The notes beneath the pieces are model-generated. The model saw only the letters and a list, made by a program, of their open reading frames with translations. It did no database searches and was not told the DNA's origin. Made by a program: the position numbers and the translations under genes. DNA of 64,000 nucleotides, from the NCBI GenBank assembly GCA_964552015.1, contig CAZKFR010000006.1, positions 24,295-88,294 on the forward strand, given 5' to 3'. Numbering within the stretch: the first letter of the stretch is position 1; each line of letters opens with the position of its first letter. Positions 1 through 10,827 of the stretch are shown piece by piece. Source of the DNA: Rhodocaloribacter sp964552015. Its GTDB lineage: Bacteria > Bacteroidota > Rhodothermia > Rhodothermales > ISCAR-4553.

Positions 1-1032
1 TGCGTGATGTGGCGTCAGGTGGCCGATACGCTGCCCTTTCGCCCGGTCGACGGGATGCTCGTCAGGATCCACGGTTCCGTGACCGTATACGAGGCGCGGG
101 GGGACCTGCAGATCGTGGTGCGTTCCCTTCAGGCCGCGGGAGAGGGAGCCTTGCAACAGGCGTTCGAGGCCCTGAAACGGCGTCTGGCCGCGGAGGGCCT
201 CTTCGATGCCCGGCACAAAAAACGCCTCCCGCCCTATCCCGAGCGGGTAGGCATCATCACGTCGGGGACGGGTGCCGCCCTGCAGGACATGCTCTCCGTG
301 CTGGCGCGTCGCTTTCCGCTCGTGGACGTCGTCGTATGCCCGGTGCAGGTGCAGGGGCTGGGTGCCGCCGCGTCGGTGGCCGGTGCCATCGCAGCCTTCA
401 ATGCCCTCCCTTCCGGCCACCCGCACCGTCCGGACCTGCTGATCGTGGGGCGCGGGGGTGGGTCGGCCGAAGACCTCTGGGCCTTCAACGATGAAGAACT
501 CGCACGGGCGATCTTCGCCTCCGAGATCCCGATCATCAGCGCCGTCGGCCACGAAACCGATGTGACCATCGCCGACTTTGTGGCGGACGTGCGGGCGGCA
601 ACCCCTTCCATGGCCGCCGAACTGGCCGTCCCGGACCGGCGCGAGGTGGCCCTCACCGTGCGCGGCCTGTACAACGCACTCCACCTCCGCCTCCAGCGCC
701 TCCTCGACGTGCGCCGCCGCCATCTTCGCGCCCTCACCGAAAGCCGTGGCTTCCACCGTCCCCTCGACCGTCTCCAACGCTACAGCCAGCGCCTCGACGA
801 ACTCTGTGCCCGCCTGGAGCAGGCGCCGCCCCGCCTCCTGGAGCGCCGCAAGCATCACGTGGAAGCCCTCCAGGCCCGTCTCCTACTGCTCGACCCGAAC
901 CGTCCCCTGCACCTCGGCTATGCCCGCGTCGAACGGGATGGCGAGATCGTTACACGCGCCCGGTCCCTCCACCCCGACGACCGCGTGACGCTGCACTTCG
1001 AGGACGGACAGCGCCGCGCCCGCATCGAATGA
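1..1032 (+). CDS. xseA: Exodeoxyribonuclease VII large subunit, 5'-truncated by window edge
   Basis: Catalytic subunit of exonuclease VII, which degrades single-stranded DNA to acid-soluble oligonucleotides together with XseB. The visible 343 codons begin inside the N-terminal OB-fold (the strand reading VMWRQVADTLPF) and run through the nuclease domain, with PYPERVGIITSGTGAALQD, then VGRGGGSAEDLWAFNDE, then SAVGHETDVTIADFVAD near the middle, followed by an arginine-rich coiled-coil C-terminus. About 50 residues, including the true start, lie before base 1. The small subunit xseB lies about 2.2 kb downstream on the same strand, separated by two unrelated genes. The family assignment is firm. 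Confidence 0.95.
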   Translation, partial: CVMWRQVADTLPFRPVDGMLVRIHGSVTVYEARGDLQIVVRSLQAAGEGALQQAFEALKRRLAAEGLFDARHKKRLPPYPERVGIITSGTGAALQDMLSVLARRFPLVDVVVCPVQVQGLGAAASVAGAIAAFNALPSGHPHRPDLLIVGRGGGSAEDLWAFNDEELARAIFASEIPIISAVGHETDVTIADFVADVRAATPSMAAELAVPDRREVALTVRGLYNALHLRLQRLLDVRRRHLRALTESRGFHRPLDRLQRYSQRLDELCARLEQAPPRLLERRKHHVEALQARLLLLDPNRPLHLGYARVERDGEIVTRARSLHPDDRVTLHFEDGQRRARIE

Positions 1033-1222
1033 CCCCTGCCAACAGGACATTTTTCATCAGAAAAGCCCTTCCAATCCCCGATTGTCAATTTTATCTTCTG
1101 GTGGCCCCATACCGAAACGTGGTCGGTGCTCAGGCGTAGTAGGTGCGGTTTGTACGTAATGCCTCCTTCCGATCACGGCGCCGTCCGCGTACTGTCTTCG
1201 CTCGCCTGACGCCCTGCCTTCC

Positions 1223-2281
1223 ATGACTGCACCGCCGGCCGAATTCACGCTCGAGCTGACGCCTCCTTCGCGATTTGCCGTCATCGACCTCACGCCCCGC
1301 CTCGAAGACCGCCTCGCGCCCTTCCCGCGAGCGCTCTTCTGCTCCCACCACACGACGGCCGGCTACCTGGACCAGGCCCTCTGCGAGCGGCTGAACCATG
1401 ACCCGGAGGCGATCCAGAAATACGTCCGCTCCTTCCAGAAGCTGTTTCCACCCGGCGCGGACTATTTCCATGACCAGCTCCACCTCCGCACGGAACTCTC
1501 CGAGGCCCAGCGGCAGTGCGAACCCCGCAACGGAGACTCCCACCTGACCTTCATCAGCTCCGGGCTGGAGAGTTGCGTGGCTTACGCCAATCGCCCGGAC
1601 CGTCCGGTCTTTTTCATCGAGCTCGATGGCACCAACGGCGACGACCGCCGGCACCGGCGCACGACGATTATCGGCTACAACGAGGAGGACATCGCCGACG
1701 TCCGGTATTTCGAGGTGCCCGTCTCGAACCACCCGATCGACTCGGTCAACCTGCGTGACCCCAGGCTCGGCCTCTACGACGAACTACAGACCCACCTGCG
1801 GTCGCTGGGCATCACCAAGGGGCGCATCGACCTGAACCTGCCCCCCGACGAACGACACGCCGGCCTGACCGTCAACGAGTACGAAACGCTGCTCATGCGG
1901 CACGACCTGGCCGAAGTGCTGCAGAACCCGCTCCGCTTCATGGCCGAGAAGGGGCGCAACATGCTCCTGGACCCGCGCGCCATCCCGCTCAAGGCCCGCA
2001 ATTATGCCAAATACGACCTGGTGCACCTGGTCAACGAGATGCTCGACGTGCTGGGCCTGAACGAATCCGTGGTGGAACGCATCATCGACAAGTTCCTCCG
2101 CTATCCGGCCTCGCGCTTCCTCCGGCTCAAGCGCCGGGTGAGCCTGCTCGTCTCGGACGGTGCGACGCCCGGCGAAGGCACCATCGTGCACGGCACCTAC
2201 CAGAGCCCGATCCTCGTGCAATGGCACCGTCCCGAACAGGCCGCCCGTAAGGTCCGTGCCACGTTCGTCCGGCTGACCTGA
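1223..2281 (+). CDS. YjbQ/UPF0047-like domain protein with unknown C-terminal domain
   Basis: 352 residues. The first ~155 resemble the YjbQ/UPF0047 family (some members have thiamine-phosphate synthase activity): CSHHTTAGYL at about residues 40-50 matches the family's HTTAG signature, and a later SHL...FIELDGTN stretch matches the H-x-L...EFDGPR block, though the usual LGTWQ motif is not evident. The remaining ~200 residues are not recognised; they are charged and mostly soluble, with no signal peptide or membrane segment. The ATG follows directly on a gap of 190 bases after xseA, and the gene converges on the SDR gene 16 bases downstream. The N-terminal assignment is moderate and the function unknown. 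Confidence 0.6.
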   Translation: MTAPPAEFTLELTPPSRFAVIDLTPRLEDRLAPFPRALFCSHHTTAGYLDQALCERLNHDPEAIQKYVRSFQKLFPPGADYFHDQLHLRTELSEAQRQCEPRNGDSHLTFISSGLESCVAYANRPDRPVFFIELDGTNGDDRRHRRTTIIGYNEEDIADVRYFEVPVSNHPIDSVNLRDPRLGLYDELQTHLRSLGITKGRIDLNLPPDERHAGLTVNEYETLLMRHDLAEVLQNPLRFMAEKGRNMLLDPRAIPLKARNYAKYDLVHLVNEMLDVLGLNESVVERIIDKFLRYPASRFLRLKRRVSLLVSDGATPGEGTIVHGTYQSPILVQWHRPEQAARKVRATFVRLT

Positions 2282-2297
2282 AACGGCGGCTCCGCGC

Positions 2298-3074
<777 letters not shown>

Positions 3075-3223
3075 GTCCTTCTCCCGGTATCGTCGTCTTG
3101 TGCGAATGGGTTGTCCCGAAATACCGACAGCCTGCGCGTAATGTCCACCCGGAACCGCATCTTCGCGCAAAGTTTGATCGTACCCGGCCCCCGCTCCGCC
3201 TGGCATCCTTCTATGGCCCGTCG

Positions 3224-3231
3224 TAGGTTTG
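3224..3231 (+). promoter_or_regulatory. Candidate Bacteroidota-type -7 element before xseB
   Basis: TAGGTTTG matches the Bacteroidota -7 consensus TAnnTTTG and lies 28 bases before the xseB ATG. No convincing TTG -33 element is seen 19-21 bases upstream, so the call is weak. Confidence 0.3.
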
Positions 3232-3259
3232 CCCCGTATCACCAACCGACCCTGCCCCC

Positions 3260-3481
3260 ATGAACACACCTTCCAACCCGACCGAGGAAACGCCCACGTT
3301 CGAGGAGGCCCTGCGCCGCCTGGAAGAGATCGTCGCGCTGCTCGAACGGGATGAGGTCGGGCTCGAAGAAGCCCTTCAGGTGTACGAGGAAGGCGTCCAC
3401 CTGGCTCGCCGTTGCCTGCAACGGCTCGAAGCGGCCGAGCTACGCGTCCAGACGTTGCGCCTCGACACCGACGCTCCCTGA
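3260..3481 (+). CDS. xseB: Exodeoxyribonuclease VII small subunit
   Basis: 73 residues, the usual length for XseB, which assembles along the XseA coiled-coil to form active exonuclease VII. The sequence has the family pattern: TFEEALRRLEEIVALLERDE (residues ~13-32), then LEEALQVYEEGVHLARRC and a short charged tail, predicted as two antiparallel helices. It lies on the same strand as xseA but separated from it by the YjbQ-like gene and the oppositely oriented SDR gene, so it probably has its own promoter. The gene downstream starts 63 bases later. Confidence 0.93.
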   Translation: MNTPSNPTEETPTFEEALRRLEEIVALLERDEVGLEEALQVYEEGVHLARRCLQRLEAAELRVQTLRLDTDAP

Positions 3482-3544
3482 TCTTCTCCCTGCCTCGTGC
3501 GTTTCAGTCACGTCCTCGCACCTTCACGCGTCCATCGAAACACC

Positions 3545-4051
3545 ATGACCAACGCCTTCCCCTCTTTCCCCGATGAGGCCTCCCTCTGGGTTTACGCAAC
3601 CGAACGACCGCTTACGGCGAACGAGCAGGCGCTCGTGCTCGATCACTTGAACCGATTCTTCAGCGGATGGGCCTCGCACGGGCGTCCGGTACGCGGTGCC
3701 GCACAGTTCCTGCACGACCGGTTTCTGCTGGTGGCCGGACACCTGGAGGAGGGCACCATCTCCGGCTGCGGCACCGATGCCTGCCTCGACCAGGTCCGTG
3801 CGGCGCTGGAGCACGTGGGAACGACGTGGGTCTCCAGCCTGACGATCTTTTATCGGGATGCCGATGGCCACCTGCACGGGGTATCCCGTCCGGCCTTCCG
3901 CCGTCTCATACGGGAGGGTCGTGTCGACGCCAGCACCCCGGTTTTCGACCTGAGCCTCACCACCGTCGGGGACCTGCGAGCCGGACGCTTCGAACGGCCG
4001 GCGGGACAGTCCTGGCACGCCACCGTGTTTCACCTCGCCCTGCCGGCATAG
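3545..4051 (+). CDS. Conserved hypothetical protein (Bacteroidota type, about 168 aa)
   Basis: 168-residue soluble protein opening with SLWVYATERPLTANEQ and continuing with a FFSGWASHGRPVRG segment, then DRFLLVAGH and a GCGTDACLDQ motif near the middle. This pattern matches a small cytoplasmic family common in Bacteroidota, sometimes labelled 'ABC transporter ATPase' in databases although no Walker motifs are present; that label should not be trusted. The start is placed at 3545, just before the conserved block; an in-frame ATG 48 bases upstream is possible but adds a non-conserved arginine-rich leader. The 3' end overlaps the convergent NusG-like gene by 22 bases. Confidence 0.7.
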   Translation: MTNAFPSFPDEASLWVYATERPLTANEQALVLDHLNRFFSGWASHGRPVRGAAQFLHDRFLLVAGHLEEGTISGCGTDACLDQVRAALEHVGTTWVSSLTIFYRDADGHLHGVSRPAFRRLIREGRVDASTPVFDLSLTTVGDLRAGRFERPAGQSWHATVFHLALPA

Positions 4052-4596
4052 AGGACGGCATCCTCGCCGAGCGGCTTCGTCCACACGGCAGGAATGTTGA
4101 TCCGAACGGCCTGGCGGATGGAGGGGATCACGAGCACGACATGCTCCTCGCCACGGTGCGAGATGACTTCTCCGCGCAGCCCGGCGAAGGGCCCCTCCGT
4201 CACCTCCACCTTCGTCCCACGTGCAGGCAGCGGGGTCGTCAGCGGCGCCAGTCGCCAGGGATCGTTCTGCGTGAGCCGGAGGTTCTCGATCTCTTCTTCG
4301 GACACCTCCGCCATCGCCCGGCCGAACATGACGGTCCGGACGATTCCATCCGTCTGAAGCACCCGGAGCCGGTCCCGCTCATCGACCTGCGCGAAAATGT
4401 AGTTGGGAAAGAGGGGCTCGATGACTTTCTTCTTCCGGTCTTTCCACTGGCGCATCACGGCCCGTTTGGGCAGAAACACGGTGATGCCCCGCTCCTCCAG
4501 GCGGAGTTCGCACTTCTTCTCCGCCCGGGGCGCCGTGTAGAATACGCGCCACACCGGATGGCCCGTTGCCAGCCCTATATGCTTCATCGTGCTCAT
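4030..4596 (-). CDS. NusG-like transcription antiterminator (RfaH/UpxY type)
   Basis: 188 residues with an N-terminal NGN domain (WRVFYTAPRAEKKCELRLEERGITVFLPKR, then PLFPNYIFAQVD, about residues 16-75) and a C-terminal KOW domain (EVTEGPFAGLRGEV, about 130-145). Such NusG paralogues bind RNA polymerase and promote read-through of long operons, often for surface polysaccharide. Genuine NusG usually sits between secE and rplK; neither is here, so this is probably a specialised paralogue. No polysaccharide operon lies immediately downstream, since the neighbour on that side is the convergent hypothetical gene. The target is therefore unknown. Confidence 0.85.
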   Translation of the reverse strand: MSTMKHIGLATGHPVWRVFYTAPRAEKKCELRLEERGITVFLPKRAVMRQWKDRKKKVIEPLFPNYIFAQVDERDRLRVLQTDGIVRTVMFGRAMAEVSEEEIENLRLTQNDPWRLAPLTTPLPARGTKVEVTEGPFAGLRGEVISHRGEEHVVLVIPSIRQAVRINIPAVWTKPLGEDAVLYAGRAR

Positions 4597-4736
4597 ACTC
4601 CGGGGATCGGATCGAACATCGGCAACTTTACCCCTCTTTCAGTTACCCACGGTCCGGGGTGCACGGCTCGTGGTGGCGATCTGGAACCCGACTTGCCCGT
4701 GCATCGTGGTAGGCATCGCATTTGCCATGTACGTCA

Positions 4737-4752
4737 ACCGTTCCGGAACGGT
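4737..4752. promoter_or_regulatory. Perfect 16-bp palindrome upstream of the L,D-transpeptidase gene
   Basis: ACCGTTCCGGAACGGT reads identically on both strands and ends 29 bases before the transpeptidase ATG. It could be an operator, but one or two perfect 16-bp palindromes are expected by chance in a GC-rich 64-kb window. Confidence 0.25.
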
Positions 4753-4781
4753 CCCTACCTCTGCCTTTCTGTCGGTTCTCC

Positions 4782-5747
4782 ATGATACGCCGTAAACGTC
4801 TGCCGCTCTACCTCCTGGCCCTGCTGGCCGCGTTCCTGGTCGGCCCGGCGCCGGTCGCAGCCCAGTATTACATCAACCAGTCGGCGCTGGCGGACCTGCT
4901 CACGGCCTGTCCCGACGACCTGGACAGCCTGCCCGAGATCAACTACAGCTATTATGTACTGTACAGCAGCCGGGACAACAATGTCCTGGCCCGCAACACG
5001 TTCTTCAAGGTCATCGGCGACGGGGACCTGGAGGAAGGACGCAAGCGCGCCCGCCTCGTCGAACTGCTCAACCGCAAACTCGTGTCCTCCACGAACATCG
5101 GCGACACGCTGGTCGTACCGGATCGCTTCGACGTAAACTTCTGTGCCTACAGCCCCTTCCCCTACTACTACCCCGGCGCCCGGGACTTCGACAAACTCTT
5201 TATCATCGAGAAAGAGATCCAGGCGTGGGCGGCCTACGAATACGGGCGGCTGGTCCGCTGGGGGATCGTGAGCACGGGGGGGGAGGAGTCCCCCACGCCC
5301 AACGGGCGGTACAACTTCAACTGGAAGGCCGAGTACCGCATCTCTTCGCTGAGCCCGCCGGGTGAGCCGTGGGAGATGTACTGGGTCTTCAACTTCCACG
5401 AGGGCCGCGGCATCCACATTCATCAGTACGCCATGCCGACAGGCGGCCCGCAGAGCCACGGCTGCGTCCGCCTCATCGACGACGACGCCAAGTGGGTCTA
5501 CAACTGGGCGGACGGCTGGAAGCTCTCCTCCGGGGGCGAAGGCTTCCGAAGCGGGTTCGGCACGGTCGTCGAGCCGGGTACGACGGTCCTCGTACTGGGC
5601 AAAGAGACGTTCGGGCACCCGACGCCATTCACGTACACGCCCCGCTATCCGGTACTGCACCGCGTCACGCTCCCGGCCCATCCGTACGACGTCCCCCCCG
5701 GCACGGCCCAGCAGGAATACTTCGACCGCCTCCGGGGCACGAACTGA
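4782..5747 (+). CDS. Secreted L,D-transpeptidase (YkuD domain)
   Basis: 321 residues. An N-terminal signal peptide (MIRRKRLPLYLLALLAAF, cleavage probably after VAAQ) exports the protein to the periplasm. The YkuD catalytic domain spans roughly residues 140-285, with H204-region IHIHQYAMP followed by S225-HGCVR-L, where C228 is the nucleophile. Such enzymes form 3-3 peptidoglycan cross-links or anchor proteins to the wall; which applies here cannot be read from sequence. The start at 4782 is chosen because it begins the signal peptide; an ATG 60 bases upstream would add an unlikely leader. The gene converges on the signal peptidase pair. Confidence 0.88.
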   Translation: MIRRKRLPLYLLALLAAFLVGPAPVAAQYYINQSALADLLTACPDDLDSLPEINYSYYVLYSSRDNNVLARNTFFKVIGDGDLEEGRKRARLVELLNRKLVSSTNIGDTLVVPDRFDVNFCAYSPFPYYYPGARDFDKLFIIEKEIQAWAAYEYGRLVRWGIVSTGGEESPTPNGRYNFNWKAEYRISSLSPPGEPWEMYWVFNFHEGRGIHIHQYAMPTGGPQSHGCVRLIDDDAKWVYNWADGWKLSSGGEGFRSGFGTVVEPGTTVLVLGKETFGHPTPFTYTPRYPVLHRVTLPAHPYDVPPGTAQQEYFDRLRGTN

Positions 5748-5752
5748 ACGCC

Positions 5753-6829
5753 TCATCGGACGGCCCGAAACAGCCGGTCGAAGCGGGGCCGATGCTGCTC
5801 CAGATCCCAGGAGAAGTAGATGAGCACGGCCTTCCCGACGAGGTGATCCATCGGAACGAAGCCCCAGTAGCGGCTGTCCTGCGAATTGTCGCGGTTGTCG
5901 CCCAGCACGAAGAAATAATCCTGCTCGACCACGTACCGATCGGTGATCGCGCCGTCCACCTCGAAGCGGCCGTCGGGCAGGCGGCGGGCCTCATGTCCCT
6001 CGTACCGGTAGATGATCGGGCCGTAGAGGGACCAGGTTCGGTCGGTCAGCCGGAGCGTGTCCCCCCGGGAGGGGATGTACACCGGCCCGTAGAAGTCCGG
6101 GGTGAAGCCGGCACCCGGCGGGTACGTGCGTGGCTGCATGCCGTCGCGGGTGGTGGCCAGCAAGGGCTCGACGGACGCAACGGCCTCCCAGGCCGCTACC
6201 TCACGGGCCACCTCCTCGGTGGCCTCAAAGGCGATGCGGGCCCCGCGCCGGGGTGCCCGTCGGATCGACAGCACCTCCCCACCCCGCGCCCGGAGTTCGT
6301 CGATCGGAAACGTCGCCGACCGGGACGAAGCCACCCACCGCTGCTGTAGACCCGGATACGACGGCAACGGTGCTCCGTTGACGTAGACCTGCTTCCGAAC
6401 GATGGCCAGCGTGTCGCCGGGCAGCCCGACAAGCCGCTTGATATAGTGCGTCTTCCGGTCGATCGGCCCGTTCTCCGGCGGATAGTTGAACACCACCACG
6501 TCGCCCCGATGGAGCGTCGAGAAGCCCGGCAGGCGCACGTCCGGCAGCGTCACGCCATCCAGGTACCAGTTCGTCAGCGGGATGCCCAGCGAACGGGGCA
6601 GGCGCGGCCCGTAATGCAACTTGGAGACGATCACGAAGTCGCCGGCCAGCAGGCTCTTCTCCATCGAAGGCGTCGGAATGCGAAACGCCTGGAAGCAGAA
6701 GGCTCGCAAGAAAAGAGCGGCCACCACCGAGACGGCCAGCACGACCAGCCACTCCCGGAGGTGGAGCCTTCGCCTTCCCCGGAGGGCGCACGGGGTTGCT
6801 TCCCCGGCGCGGTCGTCGTAGACGTCCAT
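5753..6829 (-). CDS. lepB: Signal peptidase I, copy 1
   Basis: 358-residue type I signal peptidase that removes Sec/Tat signal peptides at the periplasmic face of the inner membrane. One N-terminal transmembrane helix (about residues 26-45) is followed by IPTPSMEKSLLAGD with catalytic S55, the general base K131 in HYIKRLVGLPGD, and the GDNRDNSQDSR box near residue 310. About 175 residues separate the lysine box from the last box, longer than in E. coli LepB. A second full-length copy lies 17 bases upstream, so the pair is a tandem duplication. Both carry all catalytic residues. Confidence 0.93.
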   Translation of the reverse strand: MDVYDDRAGEATPCALRGRRRLHLREWLVVLAVSVVAALFLRAFCFQAFRIPTPSMEKSLLAGDFVIVSKLHYGPRLPRSLGIPLTNWYLDGVTLPDVRLPGFSTLHRGDVVVFNYPPENGPIDRKTHYIKRLVGLPGDTLAIVRKQVYVNGAPLPSYPGLQQRWVASSRSATFPIDELRARGGEVLSIRRAPRRGARIAFEATEEVAREVAAWEAVASVEPLLATTRDGMQPRTYPPGAGFTPDFYGPVYIPSRGDTLRLTDRTWSLYGPIIYRYEGHEARRLPDGRFEVDGAITDRYVVEQDYFFVLGDNRDNSQDSRYWGFVPMDHLVGKAVLIYFSWDLEQHRPRFDRLFRAVR

Positions 6830-6846
6830 GGCCTCGTACGGATTGC

Positions 6847-7983
6847 CTATCGGACCAGGCTAAAGATCCGGCCAAAGCGTGGAATGCCGATCAAATCTCC
6901 CTCGTCCTTCTCCCAGGAGAAGTAGATGAGCACCGCTTTCCCCACGACGTGGTCCATCGGGACGAACCCCCAGAACCGGCTGTCCTCGGAGTTGTCCCGG
7001 TTGTCTCCCATGGCAAAGTAATAGTCCTGGGCGAACGTGTAGGTCGTCGCGGGCTGGCCGTCGATCAGGAACGCCCCGTCGGCCCCGCGGCCGGTGGTGT
7101 GGCCCTCGTACCGCCGGATGACGGGCTCGTAGACCGGCCAGTCCTCCTCGGTCAGCGTGAGGGTGGCGCCGGCCTTCGGGATCCATACCGGGCCGTAGTT
7201 GTCCGGCGTGTAGCCACGGCCGGGAGGATACATCAGGGGGTCGTAGCCGGCGTCGGGCGGCGCGATGGCCGGCTCGACACGCTCGACCCAGGGCCAGGAG
7301 GCAATTTCACGTATGGCAGCCTGTGTGGCATTCACCTGGGCAACCTGCGAGTTCGGCGGGTCGATCAGCCCATCGGGACTGACACCGAGTTCTTCGAGTT
7401 TCGTCCGCGAGAGGCGGACGTTCGGGCTGCTTTTGTAGATGAGCCACCGCTGCTGCATTCCCTCCATCAACGGGATGGGCGTCCCGTTGATGTGCACCAC
7501 CTTGTCAATGACGGCCAGCGTATCGCCGGGCAGGCCCATGATCCGCTTGATGTAATGTGTCTTGCGCTCGATGGGCGCCTCCTCGGCGGGATAGTTGAAG
7601 ACGACGGCATCCCCACGCTGCACCTCCGTAAACCCGGGCAGCCGCGTCCACGGGAGTTCTACCCCTTTCAGGTAGATCTGCGTGAACGGGATCCCGAGCG
7701 TCATCGGGGTCCGCGTGCCGTAGTGCAGTTTCGAGACAAAAAGGAAATCCCCGACGAGCAGCGTTCGCTCCATCGACGGGGTGGGAATCTTGAACAGATC
7801 GAAGAAGAAGGTGCGCAGGATGAGCATGACCACGGCTGCGAAGACCAGGGCATCCAGCCACTCGCGCACCTTGCCTTTCCGGGGCGGGGCTGGCTCGCCG
7901 GCCGTGGTTCCGTTGCGCTGCCGCTCGGTGCGACGGGCGCTGCGTGCCTTTCTCCGTTCGGCTCTCGTCGTCGGGTGTGTCAA
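6847..7983 (-). CDS. lepB: Signal peptidase I, copy 2
   Basis: 378-residue paralogue of the adjacent signal peptidase. A basic N-terminus (about 38 residues) precedes one transmembrane helix (about 43-62); IPTPSMERTLLVGD holds catalytic S70, HYIKRIMGLPGD holds K146, and GDNRDNSEDSRFWG lies near residue 330. The two copies share the same long insertion between the lysine box and the last box, so they descend from one duplication rather than separate acquisitions, but they have diverged clearly. It lies 100 bases upstream of no other coding gene on this strand except the secreted protein at 8084, so copies 1 and 2 are probably co-transcribed. Confidence 0.93.
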   Translation of the reverse strand: MTHPTTRAERRKARSARRTERQRNGTTAGEPAPPRKGKVREWLDALVFAAVVMLILRTFFFDLFKIPTPSMERTLLVGDFLFVSKLHYGTRTPMTLGIPFTQIYLKGVELPWTRLPGFTEVQRGDAVVFNYPAEEAPIERKTHYIKRIMGLPGDTLAVIDKVVHINGTPIPLMEGMQQRWLIYKSSPNVRLSRTKLEELGVSPDGLIDPPNSQVAQVNATQAAIREIASWPWVERVEPAIAPPDAGYDPLMYPPGRGYTPDNYGPVWIPKAGATLTLTEEDWPVYEPVIRRYEGHTTGRGADGAFLIDGQPATTYTFAQDYYFAMGDNRDNSEDSRFWGFVPMDHVVGKAVLIYFSWEKDEGDLIGIPRFGRIFSLVR

Positions 7984-8083
7984 GGTCTTGATCGGTTAGG
8001 GGGGCCTCCCCCGTGGTTGAGCTTCGTTCGATGGCAACACCCGGCGCTCTACGTACGAGGGGCCGGCGACGTTTCACGCCCCT

Positions 8084-8878
8084 TCATCTACCGTCGGGTC
8101 GAAGAAACGGTCGCCCCCTGAAAAACGCCGGGCGGCGGATACGTTCCATGAAGAACGCACTTCCCGTATACCCGGTTCGGTACCAGAACCCCGTGTCGAA
8201 ATGGTAGTAGTAATCGACGTACGGGGCCCGGCGCGGGTCGTCGATCAGCCGGCCCAGAAAAGCCTGGCGCAGGCCGAAGAGCTGGTCCCGATACCGGTGG
8301 TCGGTAGCCACGACGAGGCCCCGCTCCAGCGGACCGTTCACGTCCGTCACGACGAACGGTATGCTATCGTTGAGTACGAACCAGTATTCGAATTCGATAT
8401 ACCCGTCGCGTCCCCGTCGTTCCAGATCCTCCAGCTCGACCAGGGTAAGAGTCGGCGGGCCGAAGTGGGCCTCCAGGCGTGCCCGCAGATCACGGGTCCG
8501 CAGGGTATCCAGGGGGGAGAAGGTGTTGCTGCCCAGAAAGGCCCAGGCGGTCTCGGCGAAGCGTTCTTCGAACCAGCGTCGTTCGAGCTTGCGGACCAGA
8601 CGCCACCGGTCGATCACGACGGCCGGGCGCTCGGGTTCCGGGTCCGGCTCGTCCGGGAGCGCCTCGCCGGCAAGACGCTGCCAGAGCGTGTCGGAGGGCA
8701 CGGCCAGGCGCTCGGGCGGGCGCGGCATGGCGCGTACGCCCTGATCCTGTACCATCCGGCCGGCCTGCACCCGTAGCCGCTCCATACGCAGCAGGTCGAT
8801 CAGGTCCTGCGCCGCCGCCGGGGCTGCCGGCATCAGCATCATCCCCACCAGCCATCCGATCCAGACGTAACGCCTCAT
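8084..8878 (-). CDS. Secreted hypothetical protein
   Basis: 264 residues with a clear signal peptide (hydrophobic residues about 6-20, cleavage near PAAAQ). The mature part is charged, with two recognisable blocks: RWFEERFAETAWAFLGSNTF near residue 105 and GYIEFEYWFVLNDSIPFVV near 160, then an aromatic tail PYVDYYYHFDTGFWYRTGYTG. No known domain is recognised. AAGGAGGGAG precedes the ATG at good spacing, supporting the start. It lies 40 bases downstream of lepA on the same strand and upstream of the signal peptidase pair, so it may be part of an export-related operon; the role is not known. Confidence 0.75.
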   Translation of the reverse strand: MRRYVWIGWLVGMMLMPAAPAAAQDLIDLLRMERLRVQAGRMVQDQGVRAMPRPPERLAVPSDTLWQRLAGEALPDEPDPEPERPAVVIDRWRLVRKLERRWFEERFAETAWAFLGSNTFSPLDTLRTRDLRARLEAHFGPPTLTLVELEDLERRGRDGYIEFEYWFVLNDSIPFVVTDVNGPLERGLVVATDHRYRDQLFGLRQAFLGRLIDDPRRAPYVDYYYHFDTGFWYRTGYTGSAFFMERIRRPAFFRGRPFLRPDGR

Positions 8879-8918
8879 ACGGCTCCCTCCTTCCCGGAGG
8901 TCATGGTTCTACCCCGTC

Positions 8919-10724
<1,806 letters not shown>

Positions 10725-10827
10725 GACAGGCAGGCATTAGGGAACGCACGGAGCGTGCCACGGAGCCGGGGCACCCGCCGCTCCTATTCGGTTCGTCACA
10801 GGCGGGTTCCGTCCGCTGGTAGAGGGA

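Noticed and set aside
3667..4785. A 372-codon plus-strand open frame across the NusG-like gene
   Set aside because: It overlaps two better-supported genes and has the composition of a shadow frame.
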